Assembly: GCA_034440575.1 (NCBI GenBank)
Contig: JAOTOL010001639.1
Span: 2,356,001-2,420,000 of the forward strand
DNA from: Imbricaverruca yamaguchii
Taxonomy: Eukaryota; Arthropoda; Thecostraca; Neoverrucidae
Reading direction: 5' to 3'
DNA: 64,000 bases
Shown here: piece by piece, positions 1 to 13,100 of the stretch
How the letters are laid out: every line of letters begins with the position of its first letter
Numbering within the stretch: the stretch's first letter is position 1
Position numbers and translations under genes: made by a program
Notes under the pieces: model-generated
The model's database searches: none
What the model saw: the letters and a program-made list of their open reading frames with translations, nothing else
Told to the model about the DNA's origin: nothing

Positions 1-68
1 TTTATTATATATATAATAAGATATCACTTATATTTCATAGTCATCCTTTTTTAGTATCTCAATCAATG

Positions 69-560
69 GCATCAAATATGGCAGCAGTTGCAGAGAGCAT
101 CTTACTTCACTTCATCAAAATACTGCTGGGAGATGTTTGATAACATTGGCATACTCCTGCTGATCACTGATTGCATTTCTACACCTGTCTACAAGTTATT
201 AATCACATTAGCCTGTAGCTGGTCATGTCTGCCTACACCTATTGATATCATTAATTCCATAAATTGCCACACCTGCACAATTTATAGTTCCCTGCAAGAA
301 AGCTCATTGGAATTCCATAATGCATCTGACATTCTATTTATATGATTGACCCAAACAAATCCATGCACTCCATTAAAAATGTATGGCAGTTCTAGGCAAT
401 GGATTACAATTAATTTTTCATTTGATATTCATACAAGCTTGCATAATCTCCACCATCAACATATGGCAGCAATTGCAAGGGGCATCTGACTCACTGCTTC
501 ATCAAAATGCTGTTGGAAGATATTGGATGGCATTCGGCTTATGCTTACTGCTGACTGATT
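69..560. repeat. Diverged direct duplication, two ~105-bp copies
   Basis: The stretch at about 69-175 recurs at about 453-560. Both carry ATATGGCAGCA, GCATC, CTTCATCAAAAT and GCTGAC/GCTGATC in the same order with scattered substitutions. The offset is about 384 bp. No protein is recognisable; the short open frames here have no family resemblance. Confidence 0.6.
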
Positions 561-561
561 A

Positions 562-603
562 TGGTGATCATGGATCACTGATTATGGTGATTGTGGATCA
601 CTG
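562..603. repeat. Short tandem duplication, ~23-bp unit
   Basis: Two adjacent copies of a unit reading GATTATGGTGATCATGGATC, the second with TTG for CAT. They lie just after the second copy of the 69-560 duplication. Confidence 0.6.
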
Positions 604-931
604 TTCATTTTGGACTTGGCCATTTCAAGATTTCCTATGTATCATGTCAGCACTGTGAGAAAGAAAGCTTTAAAGTTATGTTGAATTCTTGAGTTCAATT
701 TTTTTTTAGTGGGTACTTGTGAGGCATCTCACAGAGGATTATAAATCGCTCCATGGGAGCGAGTTATAATTCAATGGGAGAGGGCAACATGCAAGAACAG
801 TGCATATGTCTCCTCATCCTCTTTGAAACTCTTATCCACGATGTCTGATATTTCCGACGCTGCCCATGAGTCCACGACTGATTAACACGGCGATTCCACC
901 TCATCCACACAGCACGTGTTCTTACTCCTGC

Positions 932-989
932 TTATGGGCGCTGTATGACCGAAGCAGTCGATGCGCCCCTAAGACGAAATAACCAACCA
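932..989 (+). repeat. Hairpin-forming dispersed repeat, copy a
   Basis: A 58-bp module with the arms GGGCGC and GCGCCC around a loop containing TATGACC, followed by CTAAG, AAATAACC and AACCA. It is nearly identical to the copy at 13535-13592. The layout resembles the 3' tail of tRNA-derived SINEs of invertebrates, but no tRNA-like head is visible here. It ends about 80 bp before the AIMP2 start codon. Confidence 0.6.
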
Positions 990-1068
990 CTTCTTACTCG
1001 TGCAGCTTCCCTACAGGCGCTGCATACTGGTGTTTAACTGTCGGCCTGCGTGTGACTGTTGCAGAGCA

Positions 1069-1194
1069 ATGGCGTCCACCATGTACCGTATTCGGCCGTT
1101 TCTAGGTGCCGAACTGAAGATCCAGTTACCCACCTGCATGTACAGGATGGCTCCTGCCAACCAGGAGACTGGGACCATCCAGCAGTCTTCGCAG
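1069..1194 (+). CDS. AIMP2: AIMP2 coding exon 1 (LysRS-binding N-terminus)
   Basis: Encodes residues 1-42 and ends TTCGCAG|GTAATT in phase 0. The motif LPTCMYRM matches the conserved AIMP2 N-terminus that binds lysyl-tRNA synthetase. Upstream, CTGTTGCAG ends at 1064 and CTTCCCTACAG ends at 1016. Both look like 3' splice sites, so a non-coding leader exon further upstream is possible. Confidence 0.85.
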
Positions 1195-4100
1195 GTAATT
1201 ACAACTGAAGAGGGAAACATCTTTCTCTTGTGCTGATGCTGGTTTGAATATTGCTGTTTGGAGCTGAGAAGTTTCTGGAGTGGCTCCGGCCAATCGAAGA
1301 TTTCATGCTCCTGCCACAAATATCATTTTACTATTGCAGACGTATGGCTTTATTTTTAATTTTTGGAAGTTTTCAGTGAATATTTACCAAGCTTTCAGAA
1401 AGAGTACCAGTATTAGGCATGCAGGGACCATATACGAACGAGGCCGACAAACAGAGTATTGGGCTATTGGGCTTCGGGCCGATGATTAGGTACCATGCCA
1501 TTGCCAGTAGACAATGGTGACAGAACAGTCTTCGCACTGTACGTATCGCGAAGGCATGTGCATCGCCTCCGAACTACTCGGCGCATAAAGCGCCACCGCA
1601 AATCCCGTCAACAAAGCATAATTATTTCGGAAACATTTAATGCAAAGCGATATAACTGAGAGAAAGTGGCAAGTGGAGGTGCTGGAGTATTTGTAGCTGG
1701 TTGATCTGGGTGGAGACGGTGTTGTGCAGCCACCGTCCTGGCCGCTCGGCTCACTCGGTCCGGCGGACAGCAGCCGCGGCCGGCCACCTGTCCCTCAGCT
1801 GTGAGCCTCCGGTTGTCCCGTACGCCCTCGCTCGAGCCAGCCACGTGCTCAGCCTTCCACCGACGCGGTCCGCTGCCCAAGTCGTTGTCTTTTCATTGGA
1901 AGCCCTACTGACAGGGTGTTTTCGATTGCTCTGTTACATAAGCACACACTGCTAGAGCGATTCAATAACCCACGCTGCCGCGTCCAAGCCTGCTTTTCAT
2001 TTTTAACCTCCACTTTCTTCATGGGGCCGAGTTCGAGGAAGGCCGTACTGGGCGGATGGTTTACAGAAGAGCATGCGCAACCATGGAAGCGCTCGCCATA
2101 AAATATTTGGACGTTAATTGTCGGAAATACCATCAGTCTTGTTCGGCACATGGCAGGCCAGGCTCTATGTTTGCATTGCTACCTGGATATTGGTTCTTGC
2201 TGTATCGGCAATGAACATCAAATTATCGCGTCGACAAGCCTGCCTATGTGCAGATTACGCAGTGCTACTCGTGCACTACACTACCGCCATAACTGACCAT
2301 GCACCACACCACCGCCATAGTAGTTATACTATTGTTTCTCAGAGCGAGACATAGACTTCCTTTGGCATCGTATCGCATCACCATACCGCCACCACTCCAA
2401 CAAAACACTCTTCAGCAGCCATGTGGTGGCCTGCCGGCCGGTGGCCTGGGCTGTGTGTGTGCCAGTGGGAACGTCAGCCACCTCACACACTGACCACAGC
2501 TCCGTGGTCCAGGCGGGCGGCTGCCGGCTGGGGTTGCGAAACAAAAGGTTGTTGGTGAATTTTTGGCGTCCATGACATCATCATCCTCCGGAAAGTTATG
2601 CCGTCATTTTTTTCTCATTTTGAGACTGAAAAGAGCTGTTTGACAATGAACTGCTCCATTATAAAGTGCTCAAGATTCACTGGAAAGTGCGAGCTGAGAT
2701 TCTGATGTAACAGGCTTGAAGAAAGAAAGAGAGAACGCTTCTCCATATTCCATTAGCACAAATCCTCCACATCCAGGATCACAAAGCGCGCCTCGGACCC
2801 AGATACCGGTCCGCCCCGGCCCAGAACAGCTGCGGGTCCGACCCAGCTACCGGTCGGCCTCGGCCCAGAACAGCTGCGGGTCCGACCCAGCTACCGGTCC
2901 GCCCCGGCCCAGGACAGCTGCGGATCGAACCCAGCTACCGTCCGCCCCGGCCCAGAACAGCTGCGGGTCCGACCCAGCTACCGGTCGGCCTCGGCCCAGA
3001 ACAGCTGCGGGTCCGACCCAGCTACCGGTCACCCTCACCCCAGAACAGCTGCCGGTCTGACCCAGCTACCGGTCGGCCTCGGCCCAGAACAGCTGCGGGT
3101 AGTCGCTGCGCAGACGCGCGTAGGCGGCGATCTGGCTCGGCGGACGCGGCAGGTGGTCGCCCTTCGCCCGGAAGCCGCGCTCGTCGGCCACGTACTTGAC
3201 GCCGTAGGTGTGGCCGTCGTCGCCGACGAAGCGGTAGCTGCCCCGATGGCGAAGGCTGCCGGCGTCGGAGTGCGAGCCGCTCGTCGCACGCGCCTCTGCC
3301 CGCACCCGCTGGCCGTCCGACTGGTGGTAGGCGAAGTCGAAGTTGCCTCGCCGGTCCTGGTTGAAGTGGCTGCTGAGGAGGCGGGCGGTGGACCTCCGTC
3401 GACAGTGTCGGGCACCGGCGACCACGGAGGCGATGGTCAGAACGACGGCGAGGGCCACCTGTCAGGTCAGGGGGTTATTGTTACTTGCCGGGTCATCGGG
3501 CGCTGGGACTGGTGTTAACTTCGAGATCACGGGTCGCCGCTGCTAGTGTCAGCTGTGCGTATAATTGTGCTCCGTGAATAATTGTAACACACAAAAACTA
3601 CTACTAAACTAACTAAGGCCTAAAGACTAAACTAATTAAAGACTATGGTCAGCTTGATACGATGATAATTACAACGTAATACTAAGAGATGGAACCCAAT
3701 TGATAGAATGATACGTTAATGACCATATAGCCCGGTGGGTCGTGGCTAAATCTCGCCTCGTCCCAGCTGACCTGACCTGACCACGTCGTCGTCACCTACC
3801 AGCTTCATGTTCTGTGTGAGTCGCCCGAGTCGTGCAGTGTGCCGGCAGCAGCGGGGACGACTGTCCACTTCCCGAACCACGGCCAGCCCGCCCTTTATGT
3901 AGGGTGCTGGCCGGCCGATGGTTTACCGGGTACGGTGACTGGCCGCGCGACCTCTGTCGTAAGCCCTGAACCGTGTTAGGCGTGCCGAGCGACGGCTGAA
4001 TTTGTGCTTTGTAAGTCTGGGTGTGCGGAGGAAAACTTTGAAATGACCGAATGCAGAAAAATGTTTTCTTCAAACCTGTGATATCAGAATCTCAGGTTGT

Positions 4101-7100
4101 CTTTCAGAATAATATTAGGGGCTTTATTACTGGGCAGTTCGTGGACAAACAGCACCATTTAGTATCGAAAGGAAAACAAATTATCGGGTAACTTTCCGTG
4201 GATTATACTGTTCTGAATGCCAAAAACCTGGCAGTAGCCTATTTATACAGTCGTTTTTTATTTTATTTAGCAGATACAGAGTGCCATCCGCTAGAGATTT
4301 ATCAACATTGAGCTCCACCACAGAAGGTATGCGGTGATGGAGAACCTCAGTCGTCGGAGTGAAGGGGCTTATGTCACCAAATAATTGAGAGAGGTGGCAA
4401 AATAACTGAGTTTTTACGACATTAGCACATAAATATAGTGTATAAATATACCACAAGTTAGTCCGGTACGTCAAAGCAATCCGGAATACGTTCCGTTAAT
4501 GCGTACACCAAAATTTAGTCACAGTTCCTCACGTGAGCAGAAGTTTCAGAAGCAGCTGGAAAATGGGCTCCAGCAGCGGGCTTTTGGTACGCTAGAACTG
4601 TTACACTATTCGTGTGCGAGAGAGCGCTGCAAGAAGTAAGGCTGCCGAACATAGCCGTGAACACCAGAATTTGCCATGAAGACTAAACTAGCAACATGCT
4701 GGAATTCAGGTTCAGGTGGATGGGCCTCAACACCCGTGAGGCCGGACTTCTCAGACTTACGTGGAGATTGGTACCTAGGTACTTTTCGACGGGGTGACCA
4801 TGTGCACGTCATTTAAGACAGACACTCATAAGTAGTTGAGGTATTTTAGGTGCCATGACTGGAATACACCTTGTTTGTATGGAACAACCGGAATATCAAT
4901 CTGAATTTCAAGCTCTGTTAGCGAACCATATTTTATGTGAAAGATGACCTGAAAACCAGTCTGCAGGAACACGACTGGTCGTCGTGGTAATACCAACTAA
5001 TCAGAGAAATGGACGAAATCCCCAGAGTTTACTTAGTCAAACTACTCGGGTTGACTCGAAAAGTGGGTTGCTAATGGTTCTGAATACTGTGATAATAATA
5101 ATAATAATAATAATAATTATTATTATTATTATAATAATGATAATTATATATATATATATGTATATATATAAATTTGAAGCAGGGAGAACTCGACTTCAAT
5201 AAATTTAATCAGACTTCTTTTGTGGGGTGGCTGTATGAACCAGAGTCCTATTACTATGCAAAGCTTGTTGCGTGAACCCTAACCCCACCACCCGATCCAT
5301 GAATTCCATTTCAACGACATAATTTTGAGCGTGCAGTCAACGTAGCGACACGGCCGCCCGGTAGTTCATCCCCCTACCTTCTTGAGCCAGCTGCCAACTG
5401 ACCCTCCCAGCCGGGGCTAAATGCAAGCGCACAAAGCAGCTCACACCCTGTGTCATCAGGACAGGGGAGACAAGAGTAGACTAGCCCTCTTAACGACTGC
5501 GCTACCGCGGAAATTATGATTGTGTTGCTAGTGGGGGCTAAGTGATCTACCATGGTCGATCCGCCCTAAAACCCCAATCACACAGATGGTGTTAATAGTT
5601 TTTGTTATTGTTTTCTGTTGTTTTTGAGTGCCCCTCCTGTTTTGTTCGCAATATTCGGCTGGCCGAGAACTACCTGGGTGCCAGCTTCTATGTGCCGAGT
5701 AATCGGGCCGCGGTACCCCGTGACTTCTGAACTCGAATAACTCAGTTGCTCACGGACTGTCCTCTGAGAGCTCATTGGTGCTCATCGGGCGGACGTAGGG
5801 CGAGGCAATGGTTCTGCTTTATTTGTGCTAGCTATCCTAAAATATCTGAATCTCTGAAATCTGAAGTGAGTAAATTTGCTGTTATGGTAGCAAAATGACC
5901 AAGTCGGCACGACGTAAAACACCACCACCACCTTCAGCAAAATTATGGACATTAGTTTGTAAGTGTGCCCAAATATGAACCATTTGTGGTGTGTGTGGTA
6001 TGGCACCAGCTCAGGTAAGCAGGTGGTGAACAAGCGAAGTTATTTCTAAAACCAATGTTTTTTGCTTCCTAATTTCACGTGCTGAGTTTTCTTTCTGGAA
6101 CTATTGAACATGCATCACAGCTACCCCTTTAGACTCCTCCGGGACAATAGTAATACGCCATAAATTAAATTCATATGATATGCTGCTCTTCAGTATATGA
6201 CAAATAAGGTTTCATCTAGGTGCCAAGTCAGGGTGACAGCAGGATACATGTGATGCGTGCCTTGGAGTCCTTAGCAAAGGACAGTAGGCGCAGCCTGTAC
6301 CAGGCGTTGAGTTGTGGACAGTTGTCGCGGGCAACACCCATTGGTTTTGTTAATTATGCAAGATGCATCAGTTTTGTGGAAAATTGCGCCACTGGATGTC
6401 AATGGTTGGCCGGGTACCAGGAAGGCTGTCCTTTACACTGAACACTTTGGGTGCATGCGCGAAGATGGTGATTGGCTTACTGGTTAGTTTTATTTTCGGC
6501 AAGTCCCTTTAAGGGGATCGCTCGATGGTGGCCACACCAGTGATGTGTGACAATTTAAATGATACATTTTCACTCACTCATGCGCTAGCATGAACGCATG
6601 GACCCTTCAGATAAAAACATTGATAACGGGGCACTTGGTTCAATGTATGCGACATGTAAGTGAGTAGGCACAAAATGAGCGCAGTTCTCTTTAAGCTAGA
6701 ATCCAGTTTGACTCACTAGGACCCACCCGTCTTCTTCCCCGTATGACGCTCTTCTGGCGCATGCAGTCTACGCATCGCTGGATCGAATATTGGCAGCTGG
6801 GACAGGTCTGATGCGCACAGTATAGCGGCTATCACCCACACGTGCAGGAGACCCGAGGAAATCTGATGGTAGTGGTGCCTTGTCAATGGCAGACGCACCT
6901 TTGTTCCGTTGTTGGCTCGTAGTCGGGGTTGCATCATGATAACAATCTTACCTCTGCTGGCGAGTGTAACAATTGGTGCGTTAACACTGTTTGGTGGGTT
7001 GCAAAATCCGAAGCTGCATCGACATGCGGCTAACCTTGTGCCTGGGGAGGCGATACGATCGCTTACTTATCCTTGTGCAACTGGTAACATGAAGGCGCTT

Positions 7101-10100
7101 ATGTTTAGGCTACTAGAGCCGTTACCTTCTACGATGGATTGAGGGAAAATATGGGCGATGTACAGCCAATACATTGATACCACTGGTGCTTATCTATCCA
7201 GCGAAAAAAAGAAAAACAACACGGAAGCAATTACCGACCAGGTTCAGATTTTTGTTTGCATTAAGATTTGCGTATTTCATCTGCAATTAGTTTGGGATCC
7301 AGGGTGGTTAGGTCATATATGTATGGTTTTGAGGTGGGTTGAGGGTCCGAAAATGGCAACCCCCTTTCCTCAATCGACCATTCTTGCTCATAGCTGTTCA
7401 TCATAGCTATTCTTGGTGTAGCATCGAAGTTAGTTCCATTTTGATCTGGTTAAGACATATCGAGGTATATTGACGGTGCTTTTAGAAGCAAATTTATCGA
7501 ATCCAAATGTTTGCCGAACATGTCTTACAGAACGGGCCTTGGTCTGAGAAAAGCTCATGACATGAACTTGTCCATCACCCGATATGGGCATCGTAGTCGA
7601 ATTCCAGTTCAATAGCATACTTAGCGAACAGTTTAACGTGTCGTCAGTATTTCAACACGGCGGTCCCGTCCACGAGTTCCGGACCCTTATCGGCCCAGCT
7701 GCCGGCGGGTACCTGACGAACGAAGCCCCGCCGGCAGCTGGGCACAGGCAGGTACACAGGGTGCGTGCAGCACTGGAGCCCCGTCATGCCAGGATGGGAA
7801 GCCTGTGTCAACTAGCTCTCCAATGAACTGAGTCATCAGGACGAGTATGGCATGTCTTCTGCCACGCACACCTGAGACGCGCCGAATAAATTGGTGGAGC
7901 CGGATTGAGGATGCTTTACATCATGCAGGCTTGCTTCTGGAAAAACGTTCAAACGTTTCGAATTATTAGTTGCGGTGCGGTATTGATACCGTAGCATGTG
8001 CACATTTCAATCTGCCGTCGCTTCTTGTGTTGAGGGTATTTTCTGGAAGTCGTGCGAACAGATTACAGGATGCGGCGGCAATTTTCCGTTCAACTGTGTG
8101 CAGTGTGCTAATCCCGCTATTGTCCGTACCCACTAGCCGCGCCATGTACCGTTTCCATGTTTCAATGTTCAATCGGCGTAAGTTGGATGCGTTCTCCACC
8201 CGTACGTTGCGTGCCTCCTCTGGCATCGGGCTTGGTTCAGGCGTTCCGACGATGGCTAAATTTAGCCGGCCGGCGTACAGACTACTTGTGAACCACGTGG
8301 GAGACGCTGGGCGCTGACGTGTCATTCAGACGTACCCGGCACCAGTCTAGACAGCCATTCAGACAGACCCCGCACCAGTTTGGGCACCCAACTTTGCGAC
8401 TGCATCATCAGGTTTGTGGTGTTTACCGGCGCATACGTTCTAGTTCGCCCGTCCTTCGTGTAATCAAACAGTAATGAACACGTCTGGTTCCTAGACGCAG
8501 TTTTGAGTGAGCACTTTTAACCGCAAACGGCTTGTTCAGTGCCCCTCAATGCTATGTCGAGACACAGTAGTCTGCGTGTCTTTCACATTCGGATTGGTTA
8601 CGGCTCTGGGCTATTACGCACGTTGCCGCGCGTTGCTGCTGTTTGTTTTGCTAACGAAGCCGACTTGCCAGACGCGCACGCCTCGGGCGGCGTCCGGCGA
8701 CGCGGCTGAGTCGAGTCTGGCGCAGCTGGAGTGCAGGCAGGAGGAGATTCTGCAGCGGCTGGCAATGCTCAAGAGTCAGGTGGAGGCCGTGCAGCGACAG
8801 CTGGGAGGCGGCGCGTCTAGCGTCCAGACTACCATGACAACTGCCGCCACGCCACTGCCAACAACTGCCGCCACGCCACTGCCAGAACACGTAAGTGCTG
8901 TCCCAGAGAACGGCAACCTATTCAGCCAGAGACGAGAGCGAGGAGAAATGGCTACTTGTTGTACTTTGAGTAGGTGGTGTTCTTTTCCTACGTACTACCA
9001 TGGATGTTTTCATTTTACTCTTATTGTGATACAGTTTCATCGTTACTGTAATTAATGTCCATTGATAACGTATATATGCAATGTCATGTCATTGCTAACA
9101 CTATTTTAATACTGTTAGGACCACTAATACTTTGGGCGCAAACTGACCACGGTAGTTGAGGCGCCCTAAAGCCCAAATAACTAACCGACTATAAACACTT
9201 AGAGTGTAAAGTGACTGGCGTAGTCGGCGCGCTATAAAACACCAACCCACCACCAGTGCTGCAACCAATATTATTTGTGTATTATTGCTATTGCTACTGT
9301 TTATGTTATGATTGGTGTTGTTCATATTCTAATTATTACCATTGTTTTTGATGTTGGCATTCTTAGTTGTTTTCGTTATTTTTTGTATTTATTATGTTAT
9401 TATTACGTTTCCCATGTTTATGAGCTGCATGACAGTCGATACGCCCTAAAGCCAGATACAATTGATGTAACTTGTTGAATTATTGATCTTAGATGTCGTT
9501 ATTGGTGTTGTTCTTTTCTCATTTGTAGGTACATGGGGAACTGAGTGTTCCCGCTGTGTTTGGGCCATTAACCTAGAATGCTAACTGGACGGGCCACAGC
9601 CGCGGTGCCGTCAGCTGGCGTCCCATTCCCACTATCACCAGCGTTGATGGGTGGCTGCATGCCAATCGGTGCCGGCCCAAACAATTGGCTGACTGCAAAT
9701 GAGCTGCTTGATAATGCAGTTTTATTCAAACATTTGGCGCAGTGAAATACAATTACAGTGAAGAAGTGAAGCAATCACAGTGAAGCAATCACAGTGAAGC
9801 AATCACAGTGAAGCGACCAAAATCAGGCGATTTGGTAGAAACTGAAAACCGAAAGAAAAGGCTGGGTGGGACAGAAAGCTATGGAACGTTTACAGGTCTT
9901 ATATAGTTCTTAGGTACTTATATTGTCTTATAGAACCTTATGTCCTGGAGTCTTATATAGTTATTGGTCTATGCATAGTTACATGTTTGTACTCCACGCT
10001 CTGCTATGCACTCGCCACACTCTGCCATTTACCATCCCACCACTGCCATGCACTCGCCACGTCTTGACCTGCATTCTCCCGCTCCACCCTTTGCTCTCCC

Positions 10101-13100
10101 GCCCCGCCCTGCATCATCATCGCCACTGCCCTGTACCCTCCCTGACATGTCCTGCACCCTCCCCACCCTTGCCATGCACCTTTCCTTGGCCCGCCCCGAA
10201 CCCAGCCCCCTCTGCCGTGTGCAGTGTGCTGACAGCCGCCCTCCTCACCTGCCGACAGCGTGCCGACCTGGTGGTGGTGGCGTCGCCGTCGTGGCCGCCG
10301 TACTCGGTACTCCTGCTACGCCCGCTCATGCCTACCCTCAACGTCACCAGTCACGTGCACTCCACGGCGCCGCCAGACGCCGCACCTCTGGCGGAGCGGT
10401 TCAACTGGCGCGGCGCCGACGGCGGACCCCAGCTCAGGATCATCTGGAAGGACGGTGGGTGGCGGGTGGATACGCTCCTCTGTATGATGGCGCGGATGAT
10501 GGTCACCGTACGTGACGCCGCACCTCTGTGGGACGCGGTGTCACGTGGGATGACACCGGGTGTTCGGGTAGAGACCACGAGTCGGTCGCCGAGTTAGAGC
10601 TGTCTATCCTGATCTTCCGGACGATGGGTCCGTGCTATTTTGAGGTTGCATTGGTTGATCCTGCGTGACTCCACCCCATCCAGCCCGGCTTCGCCGTCAC
10701 ATGTTCTAAACCGTGACATATTTGTCACCTTGTTCGAAGTATCGTTTTCTTCATCTAGAACGTTGGCTACCAGCAGACTAGCATCCTGCGCGTTGCTCGT
10801 CGCGTGATTGTTGCGACCGGTGCAGCGATGCTCGCCGCGTGATTGTTGCGACCGGTGCAGCGATGCTCGCCGCGTGATTGTTGCGACCGGTGCAGCGATG
10901 CTCGCCGCGTGATTGTTGCGACCGGTGCAGCGATGCTCGCCGCGTGATTGTTGCGACCGGTGCAGCGATGCTCGCCGCGTGATTGTTGCGACCGGTGCGG
11001 CGGTGCGAACACTGGCGACATTTTCCAATGATGACCCCCATTACGGTTTTCATCGTAGCAGGCTTCGGACAGGAGGGCGATGAGTTGTGTACCCAGTGAC
11101 GAGCATGCATTCGGGCCGTCCGTGACTTCCTGGTGGGAAGTTCATAGTGACTCGCCCGTGTAATGGATTATTATGACTCGCTGGTGTTGGGGTTCATCAT
11201 GACTCGCTGTGTGTCGGGGTTCATCGTGAATCGCTGGCGTGGGGTTCACCATGACTCGCTAGTGTGGGCTTCATCACTGCTTGCTGGTGTGGGGTTTGAC
11301 ACGTTGACACGATGCTAAATGTTGTCAGTGATTGAATCATGTCATTCACACATTGTGCGATAATCTCATGTAAGGGTTTGTTCCATTATGTTTGATCCAG
11401 AAGGAAGTTTTCATGCGTAAAATATCACTGAATTTTCGTAATGTTGTGCCCTTGGTATATAATCATAGCTGAACTCGTTGCCACAACTAAATGTCAACAC
11501 TGCCAACCGCCCTGATGGTCTGGTGGATTTTGCTTCTCCAACTTGATCTGCTCTGTTCCATTAAGATGTCACCTTTTCTACTTTACTTAGCCCTGCCACA
11601 CTTAGGAACTACGTGCTACACCTTAGACGTTGTCTCAACAATCCCTGATCTAGATCCGATCCTTCAGTCCACGTGTCACCTCGTCATCAGTATATCTCTG
11701 ACGTTTTATTTGCCCAGGGCTTAAAATCAATTCTTCATTCCAGTATCACGTCATGTACCCGCCCACCACTATCTTGTTTTGCCTCCCTATCAACTTCCAT
11801 GCACCCTTTTGTGAGATGAGTTCTGAGTGTATTCCGTATTGTGAGCGTTCACTGTTGGAAAAATGAGCTGTGCCCGATTTTTCGCATCCAAAACATTATC
11901 CTCTCCAGAATATTATCTTTTTTCTCATTTGGAAGTTGAATGCTGCTGTTCGACAATTAACTGTTCTGTGATGATGTCTCCCCAGCAACAATCTGAGATT
12001 CTGGTGTCACAAGCTGGAATACAAATTTCCTCTCAATATTCGATTACTTCAAAATTTTCCTCTCTACATCCGGGATTACAAACCACAAATCCAACCCTGC
12101 TTCTGTCCCGGCATCAGTTGACCTGCACCCCACCATTACCTGACCTGTACCCCAGCGTCAGCTGACCTGTGTACTGTAGGTGTTGCTTCTTAGTATCGGT
12201 GGCGGCGCGGTCAGGGCTGCCTCTTAAGGGGGCCCCCGGGCCCCCCCCCCCCCCCCCTCCCCCAAGTGTCGGATGAGCCCAGCCTCGTGGTGTCGGTGGC
12301 GGCGCGGTCAGGGCTGCCTCTGATGGTGGAGCCTGGTACCAGCTGACCGCCGCTGTCCCCAGTGTCGGATGAGCCCAGCCTCATGGTGTCGGTGGTGGGG
12401 CGTAATCAGGTTTTTGGGCGTGGTGTCGGTGGTGGGCGGGGCTTCTTGATGGTGGAGCCTGGTACCAGCTGACCGCCGCTGTCCCCAGTGTCGGATGAGC
12501 CCAGCCTCGTGGTGTCGGTGTCGGGCCAGGCGTGCCCGCTGGCGGGCGAAGATCAGCTGTGTCGGTACCTGGCGCGAGCCCTGCTGCCACATCACTACGA
12601 AGGAGCGGACGGCACCCGGGCCGCTCGGGTGGACCACCTGCTGGACGAGGCGCGCCGACTGCTGCACGGGGCCGACAGAGAGCGCCAGGCGGTCAGTCTG
12701 CCCCTGTCCCCCTCCTACCCGGAGCGCCAGGCGGTCAATATGCCCCTGTCCCCCCTACCCGGAGCGCCAGGCGGTCAGTATGCCCCTGTCCCCCTCCTAC
12801 CCGGAGCGCCAGGCGGTCAGTATGCCCCTGTCCCCCACCTGCTGGACGAGCGCCAGGCGGTCAGTATGCCCCTGTCCCCTCCTACCCGGAGCGCCAGGCG
12901 GTCAGTCCCCTGTCCCCCTCCTACCCGGAGCGCCAGGCGGTCAGTCTGCCCCCTGTCCCCCTCTTACCCGGTCAATGTCGGAGCCGCCCTGAATGCTATG
13001 TGGTTTGAAGAGGGGAACATGCTGTTGATCGCTTGACCTCAGCACAATGGAAGTTATTCACGAAATAGGCTGAAATATACCGCTTACTTAACATTGAATT

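Larger units (their letters stand above)
1195..8671 (+). other. AIMP2 intron 1 (7.5 kb) hosting a nested gene
   Basis: Begins GTAATT. Ends with a branch-point-like GCTAACG and ...CTTGCCAG. It contains the opposite-strand cuticle gene, its 44-bp minisatellite, an AT microsatellite, hairpin-repeat copies and a 17-bp perfect inverted repeat. I saw no further genes; stretches 1200-2700, 3900-5090 and 5950-8670 carry only short unconvincing open frames. Confidence 0.75.

Noticed and set aside
1608..2151. Short overlapping open frames in AIMP2 intron 1
   Set aside because: GC-rich patch with open frames on both strands but no domain, splice logic or family resemblance.
2716..3060. Proline/arginine/serine-rich + strand open frame
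   Set aside because: It is the 44-bp minisatellite of the cuticle-gene 3' end read on the other strand; it has no start context or domain.
3035..3415. Alternative minus-strand frame rich in Ala/Thr/Arg over the cuticle exon
   Set aside because: It is a shifted reading of the cuticle exon; the chitin-binding domain and splice sites fix the true frame.
10796..11005. CRISPR-like array of 35-bp repeats
   Set aside because: The units are contiguous with no spacers, lie in an intron of a eukaryotic gene, and no cas genes exist here.
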